This document shows, in pieces, positions 1 through 5,339 of a DNA stretch of 5,339 nt. The notes beneath the pieces were generated by a model. It saw only the letters and a list, made by a program, of their open reading frames with translations, ran no database searches and was not told where the DNA came from. Numbering within the stretch: position 1 is the stretch's first letter; every line of letters starts with the position of its first letter. The translations under genes and the position numbers were made by a program. Source of the stretch: Clostridia bacterium (GTDB lineage Bacteria; Bacillota; Clostridia; Christensenellales; DTU072); the NCBI GenBank assembly GCA_028701415.1, contig JAQVQU010000094.1, forward strand, positions 1 through 5,339, written 5' to 3'.

Positions 1-156
1 TGCTTAAGAACCTAAGTCAATACCCCAATTTTTGCAAACTAAATATTTGATATAAACGGTTATTTCACAAAATAAACGCAAGATTAAGAGAAATAGAATT
101 TAAAAAACAATTATAGGAGGGTAAATTCGGTCTTTCATTATTTTTTCAAAGAGAGT

Positions 157-166
157 AATATATATT
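157..166 (+). promoter_or_regulatory. Weak candidate -10 region for the phosphoesterase gene
   Basis: An AT-rich stretch here contains TATATT (161-166) and an overlapping TAATAT (157-162), about 35-40 bases before the TTG start. A T-run at 138-146 lies where a -35 box would be, but no recognisable TTGACA-like hexamer is properly spaced. Transcription would begin near 173. It is a guess from position and composition; the real promoter may lie further upstream or outside the window. Confidence 0.22.
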
Positions 167-188
167 AGAAATCTGATTAGTTAATAAT

Positions 189-193
189 GGAGG
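189..193 (+). promoter_or_regulatory. Ribosome binding site that fixes the TTG start of the phosphoesterase
   Basis: GGAGG ends seven bases before the TTG at 201. An in-frame stop (TGA at 174-176) lies upstream and there is no ATG or GTG between it and the TTG, so this site together with the stop decides the unusual start codon. Confidence 0.85.
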
Positions 194-200
194 TCTCGTT

Positions 201-1427
201 TTGAGAAAAGATAGTTTAAAAACATTCTTAAAGGAAAATAAAAAATTGATAATTATAATTATTTCTGTGGTATTAGTTTTAGCACTTGGGAGCACTGCTC
301 TCGGATTATTTGTTAATGTGGGAATAGATGTAGACATATCATCTATTGAGAAAGTAGGTACGGATACAGTTGTTGTTCCCGCCGCAAACGGAGAACCCTT
401 ATCTTTATACAAACCTGACGGAAATGGTGGGATGTCTTCGGAGCCTTTTAAAATACTCGCTTTTACAGATACTCATTTCGATACCTATCGAAAGAAGGGT
501 AAATATACAATGGAATATATGGTTGCAAACATACAAAGAGAAAAGCCTGATCTGGTAGTTTTTGTGGGAGATATAGTAACCTCTTCCTCAAATAGAAAAA
601 GGGCGGAACAAATAGCTGAGGTGATGGAAAAACTTGAAGTATACTGGGTTACCGTTCTGGGAAATCATGAAGGAGATAACTTCAGAAGTATAAGCAGGGA
701 GAAATTTATAGAAATATACTCATCTTATCCCCATTGTTTAATTGATGCTGGGAAAAAAATTACCTCAGATAATGAAGAAGTTTGGGGGAACGGGAACACT
801 CAAATTAATGTACTAACTGAAGGAGGAGTTGTTTCGCAGTCTTTATTCTTTATTGATTCCGGTAATCGAGTAAGCAAAGAAGATGCTCAAACATTGAACA
901 TTGATACTGAAAGTTATGATTTTGTGAAAGAGAGTCAAATTAAATGGTATGAAGAAAGAGTGGAGGCTTTACCTGTTGGAACAAAATCAATGATTTTTGT
1001 CCATATACCTTTGCCCGAATATCAAGAAGGAGTAGATGATGCGGTGAAAAACCCGGATGGGACTTTTGATTATGAAGCAACCTCAGCTAAAGGGACAAAG
1101 GTGCTTTTTGGTAAGTCAAGGGAAAGTGTTAGTTCTTCCGATTATAACAGTGGTTTTTTTGATTCCATTGTCTCTAAAGGAAGCACTCAAGCAGTTATAT
1201 GTGGCCATGATCATGTCAATAATTATCGAATTCTATACAAAAATGTTTTGCTTTGTTATAACAGGTCTTCGGGATATAGTAGCTACAGTGTTGTCACCAA
1301 TGGAATGAGCGATAAACTAGAACAAGGAGCTTCTATTTATTACGTTAATCAGGACGGAACCCTTTCTTTTGGGGATATTATTAACCGAGATTACTTTGAT
1401 GATACCGAAGTAATGAAGTTGTATTAA
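201..1427 (+). CDS. Membrane-anchored calcineurin-like metallophosphoesterase
   Basis: A 408-residue protein that probably hydrolyses phosphate esters at the outer face of the membrane. Residues about 16-38 form one strongly hydrophobic helix after a lysine/arginine-rich N-terminus (R2, K3, K7, K11, K14, K15). That predicts a signal anchor with the catalytic part outside the cell; no cleavage site is obvious. The catalytic domain (about 83-365) has every classic metallophosphoesterase motif in order: D90-T-H92, G123-D124, G154-N-H-E157, H268 (in FVHIP) and G335-H-D-H338. These supply the two-metal site, so the enzyme should be active. GNHE rather than GNHD, and the spacing of the blocks, recall the Dcr2/plant PAP29-like branch of purple acid phosphatases; this subfamily assignment is by eye. 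Start is TTG with GGAGG seven bases upstream and an in-frame stop before it. It is followed by a long non-coding gap and looks monocistronic. The substrate cannot be told from sequence. Confidence 0.9.
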   Translation: MRKDSLKTFLKENKKLIIIIISVVLVLALGSTALGLFVNVGIDVDISSIEKVGTDTVVVPAANGEPLSLYKPDGNGGMSSEPFKILAFTDTHFDTYRKKGKYTMEYMVANIQREKPDLVVFVGDIVTSSSNRKRAEQIAEVMEKLEVYWVTVLGNHEGDNFRSISREKFIEIYSSYPHCLIDAGKKITSDNEEVWGNGNTQINVLTEGGVVSQSLFFIDSGNRVSKEDAQTLNIDTESYDFVKESQIKWYEERVEALPVGTKSMIFVHIPLPEYQEGVDDAVKNPDGTFDYEATSAKGTKVLFGKSRESVSSSDYNSGFFDSIVSKGSTQAVICGHDHVNNYRILYKNVLLCYNRSSGYSSYSVVTNGMSDKLEQGASIYYVNQDGTLSFGDIINRDYFDDTEVMKLY

Positions 1428-1717
1428 AAAGTTACTTTTTATTCAATATAGCAAGAACACCTGTGATTTTTAGTCATGGGATGAATTGCCAACGATAAAT
1501 TAGATATGTCAATTAAAAAAACACTAAAAACCCACGAGCTGTTTGATTCGGATATTTAAGCAATTTAAAAATGGCAGGTTCTTTTTGTTCTTTAGTAAGA
1601 TAGATCTGCAAGAAGTTTTTAAGATGAGAGATTATTTCTTTTGAGAGGTAATCCTAGATAAAATGCGCCAATTTTTTTAAGAAAAACGAATTGATTATCT
1701 AAGTATATCAAATTTCT
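1428..1717. other. Intergenic region with no supportable gene
   Basis: This AT-rich stretch follows the phosphoesterase stop. A weak hairpin of AAAAAG and CTTTTT with a TTA loop (1426-1440) overlaps the stop codon but is all A-T apart from one pair, so it is a poor terminator. Both strands were read in all frames. The longest open stretch is on the minus strand (1513-1653) and has neither start codon nor ribosome binding site. No RNA gene was recognised. The region may be a long 3' untranslated sequence reaching to the hairpin at 1718. Confidence 0.5.
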
Positions 1718-1752
1718 CTCGCCCTTTCCCTAGGGCGGGTCTATCTCTTTTT
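1718..1752 (+). terminator. Probable intrinsic terminator downstream of the phosphoesterase
   Basis: CTCGCCCT (1718-1725) pairs with AGGGCGGG (1732-1739) to give an eight-pair stem with one T-G wobble and a six-base loop. It is the most GC-rich spot in the region. A T-rich tail follows, with TTTTT at 1748-1752, but the T-run starts about eight bases after the stem and is broken by C and A. It faces the phosphoesterase direction and lies about 290 bases past that stop, so it could end a long 3' untranslated region. The minus strand has no T-run, so it is not bidirectional. Confidence 0.45.
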
Positions 1753-1800
1753 GCTTCTTTCTTTCTCCTGATTACTTCTTTCTCTAACTATCTTTCCTCT
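1740..1800 (+). other. Pyrimidine-rich tract (C/T on the + strand)
   Basis: About sixty bases are almost all T and C, with repeated TTCTTTC and TCTTTC units and only a few scattered purines. It runs from the hairpin at 1718-1739 towards the next gene. No coding frame or stable fold is apparent. It may be an unstructured tail of the terminator region or a strand-asymmetric spacer; function unknown. Confidence 0.5.
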
Positions 1801-1848
1801 ATTGCAGAAAAACGGAACAATCTCCCACCAAAATTACTTTTTTTTTAT

Positions 1849-1862
1849 AATTTCTAGAAATT
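1849..1862. promoter_or_regulatory. Perfect 14-bp palindrome upstream of the promoter, possible operator
   Basis: AATTTCTAGAAATT reads identically on both strands. Its centre lies about 54 bases before the predicted transcription start and ten bases before the -35 hexamer. That position suits a dimeric activator better than a blocking repressor. A run of nine T (1838-1846) lies just upstream. It does not match the CRP or FNR consensus. AT-rich palindromes also arise by chance, so a regulatory role is inference. Confidence 0.4.
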
Positions 1863-1872
1863 TGTGCAGGTA

Positions 1873-1902
1873 TTGACCCATACATGTGCTTATATATATA
1901 AT
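1873..1902 (+). promoter_or_regulatory. Sigma-70-type promoter of the fused activase/glycyl radical enzyme gene
   Basis: TTGACC (1873-1878) is separated by 18 bases from a perfect TATAAT (1897-1902). Transcription should start near 1909, giving a leader of about 36 bases. This placement also shows that the GTG at 1864, which would extend the reading frame upstream, lies before the promoter and is not the start. Confidence 0.75.
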
Positions 1903-1933
1903 TATAGTATCTATGTTCTCAGTATTGAGGATT

Positions 1934-1940
1934 GGGGGAG
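1934..1940 (+). promoter_or_regulatory. Ribosome binding site of the fused gene
   Basis: GGGGGAG ends four bases before the ATG at 1945. The spacing is short, but no better site lies nearby. The next in-frame ATG (1960) would be 19 bases away, too far to use this site, so 1945 is preferred. Confidence 0.7.
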
Positions 1941-1944
1941 AAGT

Positions 1945-4900
1945 ATGAGTAATAAAACTATGAACGTTATAAAAATCCAAAGGACCTCGGTCTACGATGG
2001 AAATGGTATTAGAACCACCGTTTTTTTTAGAGGATGTCCGCTTAGGTGTAAATGGTGCCAAAATCCGGAAATGCTGAGCAAAGAAACTCCTCTATATGAA
2101 AAGAACACATTAGATGATGTTTTAGAAGAGATTTTGAGAGACAAGGAGTATTATCTTGCTTCGGGTGGGGGAGTAACTTTAAGTGGTGGTGAACCGCTTA
2201 TTCAGGATGCAGAGAATTTGGTGGATTTATTGTCAGCACTAAAAAAAGAAGGGGTAGATACAGCTGTTGAAACTACCCTTTGTGTTCCTTACTCTACTAT
2301 AGAGAAAATATTACCTTATGTTGATTTATTTCTTATAGATATCAAAGTTGCGGGGAACAGTGAAAAGCACAAAGAATTGACTGGTATAGAGGACTCTTTA
2401 ATCCAAGAAAATCTTAAAAAAATTACAAAAACCGGGGCCAAAATAAGGTTCCGTATGGTTATGATACCTGGATTAAACGATAAAGAAGAAAATATCAAGG
2501 CAATGTCTGAACTACTAAAATCCTTGGGGTATGATACTATCGAGATTTTGAAGTACCACAACATGTACGAAGAAAAGGCAAAGAGACTCAATCTTGAAAT
2601 ACCCATGTTAAACATTACTCCCGAGCAAAGCCTAATTTCTTTAAAACAGGGATTGGAGTTTTTCCAGAAATATGGAATAAACGCATATAATATCAAAGAA
2701 AACAGCATTAAGAGGACGGCTGAGTTTACCGATAGGGTAAATCAGATACAGCAAGACATTCGTAATGCAGGGAGATCTTTGTGTATAGAGGTTGATAAGT
2801 TAAAAACCCAGTTTTATAGGAAAAATGGTTTTAAAGAGCCGGTGCATATCCATAGAGCAAAAAGATTGAAGTATGTTCTAGAAAACAAATCTATCAATGT
2901 CTACGACAAGGAATTACTTGTGGGCAACTTTACCTCCAAAAGATGTGGAGGGCAGGTGTGGGTAGAGCAATATGGTGTGCTTGATGTTTCGTTTTTATAT
3001 AAAATTAACAAGCAAACTCCAGTATCCTTTAAAATTTCTGCGAAAGATAGGTGGTATTTCTATACAAGAATGGCACCATTTTGGTTAAAGAAAAGCGTTC
3101 TTGGTAAGGTAAATGATAAATTATCTAAATTAATGGCGATGCTTGGGCGAAGCGCGGAAATGATTGCAGGATTTAATAATAACATGGCTGCAATCGCTCA
3201 TTTTATTCCCAATTACGACCGAATTCTAGAGAAAGGAACAACTGGACTTATTGAAAAAGTTAAGGAAGAGGCAAAAGCTCATCCAGAAAATGATCAAAGC
3301 TTTTACGAAGGAGCTGTAATCGCGTTAGAAGGTTTAGCAAATTGGGCGGATAGATACAGCTCACATTTGACAGAAATGGCGAATAATGAAAGTGGTGCCG
3401 AAAGGAAAAAGGAACTTGAAAAAATGGCAGCTATTTGTAAGAAAGTTCCAAGATATCCCGCGGAAACTTTCCATGAAGCGCTACAAGCAATTCTTTTCAT
3501 ACAGATAGCGATTTGTAATGAAGCTTACGAAAACGCAGTTAGTTTTGGTCGACTCGACCAAATCCTGTATCCTTACTACAAAGCTGATTTGGAGGCAGGA
3601 AGAATAACTTATGAGGAAGCAAAAGAACTTCTCGCACTCTTCACTTTAAAGATAGATGAGGTCATATTAGTCAACGATGGGGATAGTTTTTTAAACATTG
3701 CTAAATTGTTTGAGACTCTATCTGTCGATCAAGCCCTGACTTTTGGAGGTACGGATAAAGAAGGAAATGATGCAACAAACGATCTAACATATATGCTAAT
3801 AGACGCTTGTGAATTGCAACCTTTAGCGATAAATATGTGTGCCCGAATAAATAAAAATAGCCCCAAAAAATATTTAGATAGATTGGCGGAAATATATATA
3901 AATGGTTGCCCTATGCCCGAATTATTCAGTGATGAAGAGTATTTTGATGCAATAGTTAGAAAGCATGATACCACTCTCGAGAATGCTAGAAATTACGCAA
4001 TAGTAGGATGCGTTGAACCAATAGCAAGCGATGATCATTTTGGGAATACAGACAGTGCGAACGTTAATGTGACTCTTCCTTTGTTGCAAGCTATAAAAGG
4101 ACATGAACACGACTTATGGAATTATCCTAATAAACAATATCTAAAGTTGGTAATAGATAGATTTTTCGAATATTTCTTTGGGAAATATAAAAAATGTCCT
4201 TATTGCCGGATGATGGTCAACTTAAGAAACAAATCAATTGAAAAACGCAAAATAAAGAAAGGAATGTATATTTATAATCCGCCCTCTTCAATGGAGGAAC
4301 TGCTAGATAGATATAAAGTCAGATTGCAAGCCATAACCAATTCAGTTTTGGCCGACCAACAAAGGATAATCAAAATTCTGGGAGAGCATTTTACAACACC
4401 CTTGGCTTCCTCTCTATATGATGGTTGTTTGAAAAGAGGAAAATGTGCCTATCAAGGGGGGACAGATTTTATCAGCAGTGGCATTCAAGGAGTCGGGATA
4501 ACTGATGCCGCCGATTCTCTTTATGCTATAAATCAGCTTGTTTTTACTGAAAATAAATACACTATGATGGAGATAATAGAGGCTATAGATTCAAATTACC
4601 AGGGAGAAAAGAATCAAAAAATACTTGGTGACATTAACGCCATTCCTAAATTTGGGGACGATTCTTCAAAAGCTCCAGCTAAATGGGTCGATCTAGTTCT
4701 CGGATTATGGAATGATGCTCTTGCGAATGTCCCCACCCCTGATAGAGGAGGAAAGTACGTTGCTGGGTATTATGCACTAAATGTGAACGATCGTTATGGA
4801 TTGAAAACACAGGCTTTGCCATCCGGAAGGTTAAAAGGAGTTCCTTTAGCTAATAGTGTTACTCCCCATTATGGTATGGAAGAGAGCAATTTAATGTCCT

Positions 4901-5217
4901 CTCTAAACGCAGTATCAGCAATTAACTATAAGGATCTTGCTCCAAATGGCACAACTGTTACTTTCCACATAGATTCGGCATTGTTCCCCGGTCAAGAAGG
5001 GATAGAGAATTTATCCAGTATATTCAAAGTCTTTTTAACTACGGGGGGAATGCAATTCCAGCCTAACGTAATAAGCCGAGATATCTTGATAGATGCCTAT
5101 AATAACCCGGAAAAGTATAAGTATTTAATGGTTAGGGTAGCAGGGTACTGCTCATATTTCAACGAACTTTCTGATGACCTGAAGAAAATAATCATCAATC
5201 GCACCTGTTATGTTTGA
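1945..5217 (+). CDS. Fused glycyl radical enzyme activase and glycyl radical enzyme, substrate unknown
   Basis: One 1090-residue protein carrying both halves of a glycyl radical system. Residues 1-252 form a radical-SAM activase: DGNGIRTT (18-25), cluster cysteines C31, C35 and C38 (CxxxCxxC), SGGEP (80-84) for SAM binding, DIK (132-134) and YH (204-205). This half would make the glycyl radical using a [4Fe-4S] cluster and SAM. Residues about 260-1090 form a full-length PFL-like enzyme: H419 in AHFIPNY, GRLDQ (535-539), thiyl radical GCVEP (688-692; C689, E691), D703, and glycyl radical RVAGY (1064-1068; G1067), 23 residues from the end. C-x-E is typical of eliminases, dehydratases and some decarboxylases, so C-O, C-N, C-S or C-C cleavage is possible; pyruvate formate-lyase itself has adjacent cysteines and is excluded. 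Oddities: the activase lacks the usual eight-cysteine ferredoxin-like insert, the join has almost no linker, and the glycerol dehydratase His281/Ser282 positions read N530/A531. The frame is unbroken across the join. The gene has its own promoter, operator candidate and terminator, with no partner gene in view. Confidence 0.93.
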   Translation: MSNKTMNVIKIQRTSVYDGNGIRTTVFFRGCPLRCKWCQNPEMLSKETPLYEKNTLDDVLEEILRDKEYYLASGGGVTLSGGEPLIQDAENLVDLLSALKKEGVDTAVETTLCVPYSTIEKILPYVDLFLIDIKVAGNSEKHKELTGIEDSLIQENLKKITKTGAKIRFRMVMIPGLNDKEENIKAMSELLKSLGYDTIEILKYHNMYEEKAKRLNLEIPMLNITPEQSLISLKQGLEFFQKYGINAYNIKENSIKRTAEFTDRVNQIQQDIRNAGRSLCIEVDKLKTQFYRKNGFKEPVHIHRAKRLKYVLENKSINVYDKELLVGNFTSKRCGGQVWVEQYGVLDVSFLYKINKQTPVSFKISAKDRWYFYTRMAPFWLKKSVLGKVNDKLSKLMAMLGRSAEMIAGFNNNMAAIAHFIPNYDRILEKGTTGLIEKVKEEAKAHPENDQSFYEGAVIALEGLANWADRYSSHLTEMANNESGAERKKELEKMAAICKKVPRYPAETFHEALQAILFIQIAICNEAYENAVSFGRLDQILYPYYKADLEAGRITYEEAKELLALFTLKIDEVILVNDGDSFLNIAKLFETLSVDQALTFGGTDKEGNDATNDLTYMLIDACELQPLAINMCARINKNSPKKYLDRLAEIYINGCPMPELFSDEEYFDAIVRKHDTTLENARNYAIVGCVEPIASDDHFGNTDSANVNVTLPLLQAIKGHEHDLWNYPNKQYLKLVIDRFFEYFFGKYKKCPYCRMMVNLRNKSIEKRKIKKGMYIYNPPSSMEELLDRYKVRLQAITNSVLADQQRIIKILGEHFTTPLASSLYDGCLKRGKCAYQGGTDFISSGIQGVGITDAADSLYAINQLVFTENKYTMMEIIEAIDSNYQGEKNQKILGDINAIPKFGDDSSKAPAKWVDLVLGLWNDALANVPTPDRGGKYVAGYYALNVNDRYGLKTQALPSGRLKGVPLANSVTPHYGMEESNLMSSLNAVSAINYKDLAPNGTTVTFHIDSALFPGQEGIENLSSIFKVFLTTGGMQFQPNVISRDILIDAYNNPEKYKYLMVRVAGYCSYFNELSDDLKKIIINRTCYV

Positions 5218-5285
5218 ACTTCTCATCACTAAAGTGTTGAGATTCCTACTTCATAGACTTCGTATTCTCCATCTCCATAGGCGTA

Positions 5286-5321
5286 ACTTCCTGTAGTCCC
5301 TACAGTAGTATTATTTTTTTT
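5286..5321 (+). terminator. Intrinsic terminator of the fused gene
   Basis: CTGTAG (5291-5296) and CTACAG (5300-5305) form a perfect six-pair stem with a TCC loop. Outer ACT (5286-5288 is ACT) and AGT (5307-5309) pairs can extend it across a small internal bulge. Eight consecutive T follow at 5314-5321. It lies about 70 bases past the stop codon, and only the + strand has the T-run. Confidence 0.7.
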
Positions 5322-5339
5322 AAGTACTCAATAATCTAA

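Noticed and set aside
1426..1440. AAAAAG/CTTTTT hairpin right at the phosphoesterase stop as a terminator.
   Set aside because: Five of six pairs are A-T, the loop is three bases, and there is no separate T-run after it, so stability is too low for a convincing terminator.
1513..1653. Minus-strand open stretch of 47 codons with a plausible residue mix in the intergenic region.
   Set aside because: It has no ATG or GTG start with a ribosome binding site and is bounded by stops. In AT-poor-stop terms, one such stretch is expected by chance in a region this size. No family was recognised.
1864..1944. N-terminal extension of the fused protein from a GTG at 1864 (27 extra residues).
   Set aside because: The GTG lies upstream of the predicted -35 and -10 boxes, has no ribosome binding site, and the extra residues do not resemble any activase N-terminus. 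The ATG at 1945 has GGGGGAG before it and gives a normal activase start.
2316..2708. Minus-strand open frame of about 130 codons inside the activase half.
   Set aside because: It is antisense to a region with unmistakable activase motifs on the + strand, has no recognisable family and no ribosome binding site; it reflects codon composition of the real gene.
1945..5217. Naming the enzyme as pyruvate formate-lyase, glycerol dehydratase or choline TMA-lyase.
   Set aside because: Pyruvate formate-lyase needs two adjacent cysteines, absent here. The glycerol dehydratase His281/Ser282 pair and the choline lyase Tyr506 position are not kept. No specific name is supportable.

Overview
The window is AT-rich DNA with strong purine-rich Shine-Dalgarno sequences, one TTG start and compact sigma-70-type promoters. 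This suggests a low-GC Gram-positive anaerobe, probably of the Clostridia. The anaerobe inference rests mainly on the oxygen-sensitive glycyl radical enzyme encoded here. Taxonomy is inferred from composition and gene content only.

Layout, all on the + strand. (1) 1-200 is a leader with a weak promoter candidate and a Shine-Dalgarno sequence that has no start codon near it. (2) 201-1427 encodes a membrane-anchored calcineurin-like metallophosphoesterase with a complete metal-site motif set. (3) 1428-1944 is a long intergenic region. It holds a GC-rich hairpin with a T-rich tail, a 60-base pyrimidine-rich tract, a perfect 14-bp palindrome and a good TTGACC-N18-TATAAT promoter. (4) 1945-5217 is one uninterrupted 1090-residue reading frame. 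It joins a radical-SAM glycyl-radical-enzyme activase (about residues 1-252) to a complete glycyl radical enzyme (about 260-1090). (5) 5286-5321 is an intrinsic terminator.

The fused protein is the notable object. Activase and glycyl radical enzyme are normally separate neighbouring genes; here they share one polypeptide, under an apparent dedicated promoter, palindrome and terminator. The activase half also lacks the cysteine-rich ferredoxin-like insert usual in activases of this sequence type. The enzyme half has the thiyl-radical motif GCVEP (Cys689, Glu691), as in eliminase or dehydratase and some decarboxylase members, and the glycyl-radical motif RVAGY (Gly1067). Two residues matching the diol-binding pair of glycerol dehydratase are replaced, so the substrate is probably not glycerol or propanediol. 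I cannot name the substrate.

Nothing in the window links the phosphoesterase functionally to the fused enzyme; they appear to be separate transcription units. No tRNA, rRNA, CRISPR array or insertion sequence was seen.
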